Assembly (NCBI RefSeq): GCF_019396385.1
Contig: NZ_JAHKRN010000037.1
Location: forward strand, 29,490 to 93,489
Reading direction: 5' to 3'
Source: Nonomuraea harbinensis
Lineage (GTDB): Bacteria > Actinomycetota > Actinomycetes > Streptosporangiales > Streptosporangiaceae
DNA length: 64,000 bases
A program made the position numbers and the translations under genes. Positions 1-6,832 of the stretch are shown piece by piece. How positions within the stretch are numbered: position 1 is the stretch's first letter; the number at the start of each line of letters is the position of its first letter. Under the pieces are notes generated by a model, which saw nothing but the letters and a program-made list of their open reading frames with translations, was not told the origin of the DNA and did not search any database.

Positions 1-284
1 GTGCGGACGCCGTTGTGCAGGGCTTCCCACGGGTCGTCCTCCTCGGCGGCGGCGTACTCCAGTCTTGCCGCGATCTTCTGCTGCTCGCGGATGAAGACGG
101 CGCGGAACAGCTCGATCTTGCTACCGAAATGGTGGTAGACGGCGCCCTTGGTGACCCCCGCCGCCGCGGAGATCGTGTCGATCGAGGTCGCGGCATAGCC
201 GTTGCCGCCGAACAGCTCGTGCGCGGCGCCGACCAGCCGGGCCGTCGTCACGTCCGAGCGCTCGGCCTGCGTTCGCCTGGCCAT
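1..284 (-). CDS. TetR-family transcriptional regulator (partial; C-terminus beyond window edge)
   Basis: The first 94 or so residues are present and the ligand-binding half runs off the left edge. Residues about 5-55 form a typical TetR helix-turn-helix, ending in the recognition-helix signature GVTKGAVYHHFGSK. TetR proteins are dimeric repressors that release DNA on binding a small ligand. The ATG at 284 is the first Met and is followed directly by a basic RRTQAERS segment. The gene lies 52 bp downstream of the membrane protein at 337-1269 on the same strand, so it probably shares its transcript and controls it. The effector cannot be read from this fragment. Confidence 0.9.
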   Translation of the reverse strand, partial: MARRTQAERSDVTTARLVGAAHELFGGNGYAATSIDTISAAAGVTKGAVYHHFGSKIELFRAVFIREQQKIAARLEYAAAEEDDPWEALHNGVR

Positions 285-336
285 GCTTCTCCTCATCAGC
301 TCCGGTTACCGGCCCGCCCGTCGTCCGGGCGGCCCG

Positions 337-1269
337 TCACCAGGGGATCACCGGGTACCAGGGGATGAGCTCGCGTCTGGCCAGCAGCCGTACGTCCCAG
401 TACAGGAAGGTGAAGACCCCGACGACGATGAAGGCCGCTCCCGTGATGAGGGCGAGCCGGCCGGGCCGGGCGGCGAACCAGCCCTGCACCCGGCCGCCCA
501 TGACCACCGCGAGCAGGATGAAGAGCACCGTGAGGATCACGATGTTCCCCACGGACTGCAGCATGAACGCCAGCGCCCCGTAGAGCGGGTTGTGGCTCTC
601 GGCGGCGTCCCGGAACAGCTGCCGGAACAGTCCGTACGGCCGTCCGATGAGGAAGCCGCCGATGAGCGCTCCCATGACCACCATGGGCGCGTTGGGGAAG
701 CGCCGGGTGAGCCGGGCGAGCGGGTCGCGCACGATGCCGAGCGCGGCCAGCCCGAGCCAGACGAACGCCAGCCCGATCACGCCGAACGCCACCATCGACT
801 GGACGCTCCTGGCCGACAGCTCCCCCGGGAGGGTGGGGGCGGTCGAGAACTGCGGCATGGCGGTCCCGACGATCCCGACCACGGCTCCGTACACGCCGGA
901 GACCGTGAGCATGCCCACGGTCAGCCAGGCGAGGGGCTTGAAGACGGCCCCCACGCGGTCCGACAGCGAGCGCGGCTGTCCGACGATCGGGCAGAGCGCG
1001 CCGAGGACGGCGATGTTGCAGGCGGTGAAGGTGCCGCCCAGCCCGGTGGCGAAGGCGAAGACGATGCCGGGCAGGATGCCGTCGAGGACCGTGGCCTCCG
1101 GCTCCTGGCCGAGCACGGTGCCGGCGACGTTCTCCCCGATGACCGAGTCGACGAACTCCGCTGACCAGACGACGGTGAGCAGGAATCCGATCAGCGAGCT
1201 GATCAGGACGGCCCGCCAGGGATGGCGGATCCCGGCCCGCTCGGCGGGGCGCTGTTCGGTGAGTGCCAT
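337..1269 (-). CDS. Polytopic membrane protein, possibly CcdA/DsbD-like
   Basis: This 310-residue protein has about seven to eight hydrophobic segments. A longer reading frame begins at 1494, but the ATG at 1269 has a good AGGAGA site just upstream and is preferred. A segment with two cysteines (TACNIAVLGALCPI, near residues 70-85) sits in the second or third membrane span and recalls the thiol-carrying spans of CcdA/DsbD electron transporters. I cannot confirm that family. The tail ends in a Trp/Pro-rich stretch (IPWYPVIPW). It is transcribed toward the TetR gene at 1-284. The strength of the call rests on membrane topology; the transport substrate is unknown. Confidence 0.6.
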   Translation of the reverse strand: MALTEQRPAERAGIRHPWRAVLISSLIGFLLTVVWSAEFVDSVIGENVAGTVLGQEPEATVLDGILPGIVFAFATGLGGTFTACNIAVLGALCPIVGQPRSLSDRVGAVFKPLAWLTVGMLTVSGVYGAVVGIVGTAMPQFSTAPTLPGELSARSVQSMVAFGVIGLAFVWLGLAALGIVRDPLARLTRRFPNAPMVVMGALIGGFLIGRPYGLFRQLFRDAAESHNPLYGALAFMLQSVGNIVILTVLFILLAVVMGGRVQGWFAARPGRLALITGAAFIVVGVFTFLYWDVRLLARRELIPWYPVIPW

Positions 1270-1450
1270 GTGGGTCTCCTCTTCGTACCGGCGCGACCGG
1301 CGCGCCGGTCGGATCATGGACGTTCGAGGTGCTGGACACGGCTGCGCCGCAGGTGCTGCCTGCTGCCGCGCGGCGCGGCGAAACCCCCGGGACCCGCATG
1401 GGCAGCGGCCGATCACGGTTCCCGGGAGGTGGAGCGGTGTGCGGCAGAGC

Positions 1451-1831
1451 TCAGCGGCCGGCCCAGAGGCCCACGTGGTTGCCTTCCGGGTCACGGAAGA
1501 CGGCGCAGTGGCCGTGGTTCCCGCCGATGTCCATCTTCGGCCGGTCCACCTTGCCGCCGGCCTTCAGCACGGCGTCGAGCGTGCCGTCGATGTCGTCCAC
1601 GAGCAGGTAGACGACGGTGGACTCACCGGTGGGCGAGGGCCGGCGCGCCGACTGGGCGAGCCCTCCGACGGGCGGCCCGCCCGCGCCGGTGACGATCATG
1701 AAGTACGCGCCCAGAGGGAACTCGGGGATCTCCTCGTAGGTCCAGCCGAACACTTCCGTGTAGAACGTACGCATTCGTCCTATGTCGTTGACGTGGATCT
1801 CGAACCAGGCGACCGCGTCTGACAGGGACAC
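1451..1831 (-). CDS. VOC-superfamily protein (glyoxalase/bleomycin-resistance fold)
   Basis: This 126-residue protein shows the paired beta-alpha-beta-beta-beta modules of the vicinal oxygen chelate fold: FEIHVNDIGRMRTFYTEVFGW at the N-terminus (residues about 9-29) and FRDPEGNHVGLW at the C-terminus. VOC proteins include glyoxalases, dioxygenases and small antibiotic-binding resistance proteins. The GTG start at 1831 is chosen because GAGGAG precedes it; the longer open frame to 1927 has no support. It lies 19 bp downstream of the P450 gene and must be co-transcribed with it. Being a few kilobases from an enediyne cassette, an antibiotic-binding role is conceivable, but nothing in the sequence proves it. 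Confidence 0.85.
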   Translation of the reverse strand: MSLSDAVAWFEIHVNDIGRMRTFYTEVFGWTYEEIPEFPLGAYFMIVTGAGGPPVGGLAQSARRPSPTGESTVVYLLVDDIDGTLDAVLKAGGKVDRPKMDIGGNHGHCAVFRDPEGNHVGLWAGR

Positions 1832-1850
1832 GTGACTCCTCCTCGGCTGG

Positions 1851-3062
1851 CTAGGGTGTGGCGGCGAACGTGATCGGCAGGCTGACCACCCCGCGGAACA
1901 TCGTGCTGCGCCGGTAGACGAGCTCACCGGCGGGAACGGCCGCCCGCAGCTCGGCCAGACCGGCGAGCTGCCCCAGCGCCGCCTTCAGCTCCATGCGGGC
2001 GAGCAGGGCGCCGAGGCAGAAGCGCATGCCGGCGCCGAAGGACATGGGCGGTCGCTCCGAGCGGCGGATGTCGAACCTGTCCGGATCCGTGAACTGCGCC
2101 GGGTCGCGGTTCGCCGCCCCCGCGAGGGCGACGACGAAGGCGCCCTCGGGCAGCTTCGTGCCGGAGAGGTCGAGGTCCGCCGAGATCTGCCGGCTGTTGG
2201 ACTGGACCGACGAGTCGTAGCGCAGGCACTCCTCGACGGCGCCCGCCAGCCGGTCCGGTTCGGCGCGCAGCAGCTCCAGCTGCCGAGGATGGCGCAGGAA
2301 GGCGAGGACGCCGTTGCCTATCTGGTTGGTCACGGTGTCGTGGCCGGCGAAGACCAGCGCCACGGCCGTGCCGATCAGGGCGTTGGTGGTGATGGGCCGC
2401 TGCCCGCCGGTGGCCTCGATCATGGCGCTGATGAGGTCGTCCCCCGGGTTCCTGCGCCGTTCGGCGATCAGCTCGGTGAGGTACTCGGCGAACTGTCCCA
2501 TGGCGGCCTGGCCCCGGGCGATCTCCTCCGGACTGGCCAGGAGGTCGAGCGTGGGGGCGATGTCGACCGACCAGGCGCGCAGCGCGTCACGGTCGCGGGC
2601 CGGCATGCCGAGCAGCGTGGAGATCGTGGCGAGCGCGAGCGGGTAGGCGAAGTCGTCGACCAGGTCCATCTCGCCCCGCCTCCGCAGCGGCCGGAGCAGG
2701 TCGCGTGCGGTCTGCTCGATCTCCGCGCCCATCCTCCGGATCAGCCTGGGGGTGAAGGCCGGGCCGATCAGGGAGCGGAGCCGCTCGTGGTCGGGGTCGT
2801 CCTGGAAGAAGATCGTGTGGCGCAGCACCTCGCTGAGCGGGCCGGGGCCGACCAGCGAGGCCCAGAAGTCGCGGATGCCGGCCCGGCCGAACCGGGCCTC
2901 GCCCAGGACGGTGCGGACGTCGTCGTACCGGGTGACGTACCAGATGCCGTTCGCGCCGCGATGGACCGGATCGTGGCGCAGCAGCCAGGCGTAGTAGGGG
3001 TACGGATCGCGCAGGACCGCGGGGTCCACGGGATCGAACCCGGCGCCGATGGGGACCGTCAT
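1851..3062 (-). CDS. Cytochrome P450
   Basis: A 403-residue soluble bacterial P450 with all hallmark motifs: the I-helix oxygen-binding motif FAGHDTVTN (about residues 240-248), the K-helix ExxR in EECLR, and the heme loop FGAGMRFCLG with the ligand Cys near residue 349. Bacterial class I P450s hydroxylate or epoxidise small molecules using ferredoxin and a reductase, neither of which is encoded here. It heads an operon with the VOC gene and is divergent from the hypothetical gene at 3191 across a 128-bp AT-richer spacer. Given its position it could tailor the product of the nearby enediyne cassette, or it may belong to an unrelated pathway. Confidence 0.95.
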   Translation of the reverse strand: MTVPIGAGFDPVDPAVLRDPYPYYAWLLRHDPVHRGANGIWYVTRYDDVRTVLGEARFGRAGIRDFWASLVGPGPLSEVLRHTIFFQDDPDHERLRSLIGPAFTPRLIRRMGAEIEQTARDLLRPLRRRGEMDLVDDFAYPLALATISTLLGMPARDRDALRAWSVDIAPTLDLLASPEEIARGQAAMGQFAEYLTELIAERRRNPGDDLISAMIEATGGQRPITTNALIGTAVALVFAGHDTVTNQIGNGVLAFLRHPRQLELLRAEPDRLAGAVEECLRYDSSVQSNSRQISADLDLSGTKLPEGAFVVALAGAANRDPAQFTDPDRFDIRRSERPPMSFGAGMRFCLGALLARMELKAALGQLAGLAELRAAVPAGELVYRRSTMFRGVVSLPITFAATP

Positions 3063-3190
3063 CCGGACCGCCCTCCCTCCGTAGCTTTAAACAGCTATAC
3101 CAAATGTCCCGATATAGGTCTAGATCTGACCATTGTTCGAGGTGCATAGCTATGGTTTATTGAAGTGAAGCCGAAAGCGAGGTGGCGAGA
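3063..3190. promoter_or_regulatory. Divergent promoter region with palindromes
   Basis: This spacer between the P450 operon and the gene at 3191 is much richer in A/T than its surroundings. It holds a perfect 10-bp palindrome CATAGCTATG (3145-3154) and an inverted pair GGTC-N7-GACC (3117-3131). The hexamer AGCTAT also occurs in AACAGCTATACC about 50 bp to the left of the palindrome. These could be operators for a shared regulator of both transcripts. No matching regulator is identifiable next to it. Confidence 0.45.
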
Positions 3191-3814
3191 ATGTCCGTCG
3201 ACGCCCGGCCGGCCCGGTTCGATCGTGCCGACCCGCTGATCATCCCGGGCAGCACGCATCACGTGGGGCTGGCCATACGAGGCGAGCTGAAGCTCTTCTT
3301 CGCCGACGGGGAGACCCTCGACTGCGACGACGTGCAGGGCATGAGCGCGGTCCGAAGCTCGGACACGGTCACCACGACCCCGGACGGGCGGCCGACCGTC
3401 GAGGTGACCCGGCTCATGACCCACTTCCACTCCAACGTCACCGGGCTGCTGATCCAGCAGAACCCCAGCCGGCTCAACCTGGGCCGGCTGACCGGGATCG
3501 CGCCAGGTGGGCCGGAGCGGCTGCTGCCCGCCGACGTCACCTTCGACCAGTACCTGATCCTCGCGCTGCGCGGCCGACTCCACATCAACATCGACCCGCT
3601 GGTGATGGAGGCCAAGGAGATCACCGTGTTCCCGCCGATCGGCACCACGTTCCTGTCGCAGGGGGCCACGCTCTTCTACGACGTGGCGGACCTGCCCGGC
3701 GGGATCGCCCAGCGGGAGCCGGGGAACGCGACGCCCAGCCTGGCGCTGGCCTCCCAGAGCGTCTGCGGCAGCCACCTCACCCACTACATCGACATGCCTT
3801 CCGCGGATGGATGA
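3191..3814 (+). CDS. Hypothetical protein
   Basis: I do not recognise this 207-residue protein. It has no signal peptide or membrane segment and reads as a soluble beta-rich protein. Notable segments are TRLMTHFHSNVTGLLIQQNP near the middle and a C-terminal SVCGSHLTHYIDMP with several histidines. The ATG at 3191 follows GAGGTGG at good spacing; an in-frame GTG at 3182 has no site. Its stop overlaps the start of the UbiB-type kinase gene (ATGA), so the two are translationally coupled. It is divergent from the P450 gene and may share its regulation. Confidence 0.8.
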   Translation: MSVDARPARFDRADPLIIPGSTHHVGLAIRGELKLFFADGETLDCDDVQGMSAVRSSDTVTTTPDGRPTVEVTRLMTHFHSNVTGLLIQQNPSRLNLGRLTGIAPGGPERLLPADVTFDQYLILALRGRLHINIDPLVMEAKEITVFPPIGTTFLSQGATLFYDVADLPGGIAQREPGNATPSLALASQSVCGSHLTHYIDMPSADG

Positions 3815-5070
3815 GGGCGCCGCCACGTGACCTGCTGCCGCTGGTCGTCCGGGCGGCGCGGATCGGCGGGATCGTGGGGCTGGCCCTCCTGCGGGCGGTC
3901 ACCGACGTGCGCGGGCTCTTGTCCGGGGTCCCGCCGGCGGCGATCGCCGGGGATCGGCTGGCCTGGGCCTGCGAGCGTCTCGGGCCGGCGTTCGTCAAGA
4001 TCGGCCAACTGCTGAGCACCAGGGTCGACGTGATCCCTCCGGCGGCGTGCCGGGCGCTGGCCCGGCTACGGGACCGCCTCACCCCGCTCCCGGTCGCGGA
4101 GGCGGCTCCGGCCCTGCCCGCCGGTCTCGCCGGGCGCCTCGCGGAGCCGCTCACACCGGTCGCGGCCGGCGCGGTGGCGTGCGTCTACCGCGCCAGGCTG
4201 GAGGACGGCCGGCGGATCGCCGTCAAGGTGCGCAGGCCGGGCGTCGACCGGGTGATCGCCCGTGATCTGGCCCTGTTCGGGCTCGGCGCCCGGCTGCTCC
4301 AGCGGCTGCCGGGGCTGCGGGGCGCGCCGTTCGCGGCCGTGGTCGACCAGCTGGGCGACGCGCTGACGGGGCAGCTCGACTTCCTCGCCGAGGCGGCGGC
4401 GTTGCGCAGGCTCCGGGCCGACCTCCGGCACCATCGGGCCGTCCGGGTGCCGGAGGTGCTCACCGAGTTCTGCCGCCGGGACGTGCTGGTGATGGAGTAC
4501 ATGCCGGGACTCGACCGGTCCGGCCGGGGACCGGGCAGGCGGGTGGCCGTGGTGAACGCGCTGCGGGCGATCTACCACATGCTGTTCATCGACGGGTTCG
4601 TCCACTGCGACCTGCATCCGGGCAACCTGCACCCGATGCCGGACGGTTCGGTGGTGATCGTCGACGCGGGGTTCCACCGGCAGCTGGCCGACTCCGACCG
4701 GCTCGCGTTCGCGGCGTTCTTCTACCGCATGAGCCGGGGGGAAGGGGCGGAGTGCGCCTCGATCGTGCTGTCCACGGTGCTCGGCGGCGCCGCCGGCCAC
4801 GACGCCTCGGGATTCCGCGCCGACATGGAGGAGCTGGTGCGCAGCAGCACCGGCGCGCGGATCGCGGAGTTCGATCTGGTGGGTTTCGCCGTACGGCTCT
4901 TCGCCATCCAGCGCAGGCACGGCTATTACGCCGATCCCCACTTCGTGTTCCCGCTCCTGTCGCTGATCGTCATGGAGGGGACGTTGCGCGAAGCGTGCCC
5001 GGAGGTGGATTTCCAGATGGAGGCGCTGCCCTTCGTGCTGCGCGGGCTCATGCGGCCGGGCGGGGCGTAG
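3811..5070 (+). CDS. UbiB/ABC1-family atypical protein kinase-like protein
   Basis: A 419-residue member of the ABC1/ADCK/UbiB family. The family KxGQ motif is present (FVKIGQLLSTR, Lys63), as are an Ala-rich nucleotide loop (VAAGAVACVYRARL), the ATP-binding lysine IAVKV (Lys139) and the catalytic loop FVHCDLHPGN (about 263-272). The metal-binding motif reads IVDAGF (Asp285), so the usual DFG is DAG; the essential Asp is kept. UbiB proteins support isoprenoid-quinone metabolism, and actinomycete paralogues often lie in secondary-metabolite regions. It is coupled by ATGA overlap to the preceding hypothetical gene and converges on the SRPBCC gene. Confidence 0.9.
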   Translation: MRAPPRDLLPLVVRAARIGGIVGLALLRAVTDVRGLLSGVPPAAIAGDRLAWACERLGPAFVKIGQLLSTRVDVIPPAACRALARLRDRLTPLPVAEAAPALPAGLAGRLAEPLTPVAAGAVACVYRARLEDGRRIAVKVRRPGVDRVIARDLALFGLGARLLQRLPGLRGAPFAAVVDQLGDALTGQLDFLAEAAALRRLRADLRHHRAVRVPEVLTEFCRRDVLVMEYMPGLDRSGRGPGRRVAVVNALRAIYHMLFIDGFVHCDLHPGNLHPMPDGSVVIVDAGFHRQLADSDRLAFAAFFYRMSRGEGAECASIVLSTVLGGAAGHDASGFRADMEELVRSSTGARIAEFDLVGFAVRLFAIQRRHGYYADPHFVFPLLSLIVMEGTLREACPEVDFQMEALPFVLRGLMRPGGA

Positions 5071-5079
5071 GGGGGTCGC

Positions 5080-5490
5080 TCACCCTTCCGCCGCGGCGAC
5101 CTCCGCGAGCCGGGGCAGAACCGTGCCCTGCCAGCCCTTGCCCATCCGCTCGAACGCCGCGCGGTCGCGCTTGTCGTCGAGGTCGAAGCCCGAATGTTCG
5201 AGAAGCAGGCGGGTGCCCTTGCCCTCGACGACCAGGCGCCAGGTCAGGGTCCAGGTGGTGTTGAAGGTGTAGACGAGCCGCTCGTACGGCTCCGCCTCCA
5301 GCACCTCGCACGGCACCGAGCCCCAGCCGGGCATCTGCAGGTGGAACCGGTGGCCGACGACCGCGCTGACGTCGCCGGGCGCCCACCAGCGGGCCAGCAG
5401 TTCGGGTTTGGTCAGCGCGTCCCACACCTTGGCAGGCGGCGCGGGGATGAACTGGTCGACCGAGATGGACGCGTGGCGGGTGTCGGGCAC
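5080..5490 (-). CDS. SRPBCC/AHSA1-family protein
   Basis: A 136-residue START-like (AHSA1) protein. It opens with DQFIPAPPAKVWDALTKPELLARWW, the standard start of this fold (strand, then the helix carrying VW.ALT.PE...WW), and ends in a long amphipathic C-terminal helix. The fold encloses a hydrophobic ligand cavity. It stands alone between the UbiB-type gene and the enediyne operon, with its 5' end toward that operon. CalC, the self-sacrificing resistance protein for calicheamicin, has this fold, so a resistance role is worth testing; most AHSA1 proteins are unrelated to resistance. The family call is firm, the role is inference. Confidence 0.88.
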   Translation of the reverse strand: MPDTRHASISVDQFIPAPPAKVWDALTKPELLARWWAPGDVSAVVGHRFHLQMPGWGSVPCEVLEAEPYERLVYTFNTTWTLTWRLVVEGKGTRLLLEHSGFDLDDKRDRAAFERMGKGWQGTVLPRLAEVAAAEG

Positions 5491-5935
5491 GGTGCTCCTT
5501 GTGCATCGGAGAGCGACCCACCAGATCCTAGGACATCGAAGACACCCTCACCATCAGTGACACAGCTTGAACAGGATGTGCCTCTGTCTCATCAGTGACA
5601 ATCGCCGAGCCCTTTCGTCGTGCGGCTCTGAACCTGGAGACAGTTGAGCCACTTCGCCCTACTCGGAAACGTGGGAAATTGACTATGACTCATCGCATTA
5701 CGGACAGCCGATTATCAAAGTCAACCACGCTCCTATCCGCCGGACCTGGCGCCCGACATGCCAGGTCATCTACCGACATCAGCATTTATAGTTCAAGATT
5801 CACATGCCAAGCGTACGTGAATTCATGAATCTTCAATTGTCTGGATTTTGGCGTATCTGCCGACCCTTGACCCTTCGCTTGAAAATTGCTTAGTGTCTCC
5901 CCCGGAAGGTCATCCAGATCAGACGGGGGACAGCC
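5491..5935. other. 445-bp AT-rich intergenic region upstream of the enediyne operon
   Basis: No convincing gene is present; the short frames here lack coding bias and ribosome sites. The segment from about 5600 to 5900 is clearly richer in A/T than the rest of the window. It contains a perfect 10-bp palindrome ATTCATGAAT (5821-5830), an 8-bp inverted repeat AAGATTCA/TGAATCTT (5795-5802 and 5826-5833), and the promoter listed separately. These look like operator sites controlling the enediyne operon, and perhaps the divergent SRPBCC gene. Confidence 0.6.
5867..5896 (+). promoter_or_regulatory. Predicted housekeeping-type promoter of the enediyne operon
   Basis: A -35 element TTGACC (5867-5872) is separated by 18 bp from a -10 element TAGTGT (5891-5896). 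The start codon of the E3 gene is at 5936, leaving a leader of about 33 nt with a GGGGGA ribosome site. No other promoter is needed for the five coupled genes downstream. Confidence 0.6.
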
Positions 5936-6832
5936 ATGGCGCTCACCCGGCTATTTCGCCTGCCCGAACGCAGACTGACGGGGTTCGTACCAAACTCCAG
6001 CCCGGCGAAAAGGCAACTCCTGGAGATTGTCGCCGCCTTTGGAGAAGGGTATAACCGGGCGCTCGACAAAGTTCCCGATGTCACCGATTTACCGCGTCAT
6101 CTGCACGGATTCGCGATCGAAGGCGCGGCCATGAGCTGCACCCTGCTGGACACGATCACCTTCAGGGGAAACCGCCTGCGCGCTCTCATGGAGAACACCG
6201 GAGGCCGGTACACCCACCTGATCCATGTCGGCGCCGGTTGGGCTCTGGCACGCCTGCGCCGCACCCGGTGGCCGGGCCTGGGCGACGAGATGCTCCGCTG
6301 GCTGGCCTGGGACGGCTGGGGGTTTCACCAGGCGTACTTCATGCCCCGCAAGGTCTTCCACAACCACTGGATCGAGGTGGGGGCGCGCGGCGCCACCCGC
6401 CCGATCAGAGACCAGGGAACGGGCCGTGCCCTATGGTTCTACACCGGCTCCGACCCCGAGCTGATCGCCCGGCTCATCGGCACGTATCCGCCGCACCGCA
6501 GGAGCGATCTGTGGGCGGGCATCGGCCTGGCCGCCGCCTACACCGGCGTGTCCGGCGGGACGGACGACCTGCTCGCCGTCGGCGCGGGCCACCGGGAGCA
6601 TCTGGCCCAGGGCGCCGCCTTCGCGGCCAAGGCGCACGTGCTCAGCGGGCACGTCCCGCCCGGGTCGGCGAAAGCCGTCGAGACGCTGACCGGGGTCACA
6701 CCCGACGTGGCCGCCGGGTGGACGGATCAGGCTCTCGCCCGGATACCCCGGCCCGGCTCCCCCGCGGACTACGAACTCTGGCGCGCCGGGATCCGGAAGA
6801 CCTTCCACCACCACACCGAGGGTGTCCTGTGA
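5936..6832 (+). CDS. Enediyne core protein E3/UnbL-type (DUF1702)
   Basis: A 298-residue DUF1702 protein, one of the conserved proteins that accompany enediyne polyketide synthases. Family segments seen are HVGAGWALARLRR (about 97-109), WDGWGFHQAYF (about 123-133), GRALWFYTG and the repeated Gly/Ala-rich HVGAG/AVGAG stretches. Its chemical role in making the enediyne core is not settled. It is first in the operon, and its stop overlaps the next start (TGATG). Codon 52 (6089-6091) is TTA, the rare leucine codon read by the bldA tRNA in streptomycetes, so translation of the whole coupled operon may be developmentally gated. Start ATG has GGGGGA upstream. Confidence 0.92.
   Translation: MALTRLFRLPERRLTGFVPNSSPAKRQLLEIVAAFGEGYNRALDKVPDVTDLPRHLHGFAIEGAAMSCTLLDTITFRGNRLRALMENTGGRYTHLIHVGAGWALARLRRTRWPGLGDEMLRWLAWDGWGFHQAYFMPRKVFHNHWIEVGARGATRPIRDQGTGRALWFYTGSDPELIARLIGTYPPHRRSDLWAGIGLAAAYTGVSGGTDDLLAVGAGHREHLAQGAAFAAKAHVLSGHVPPGSAKAVETLTGVTPDVAAGWTDQALARIPRPGSPADYELWRAGIRKTFHHHTEGVL

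Noticed and set aside
5595..5828. Small open frame upstream of the enediyne operon
   Set aside because: AT-rich, no ribosome site and no third-position G/C bias; the region looks regulatory.
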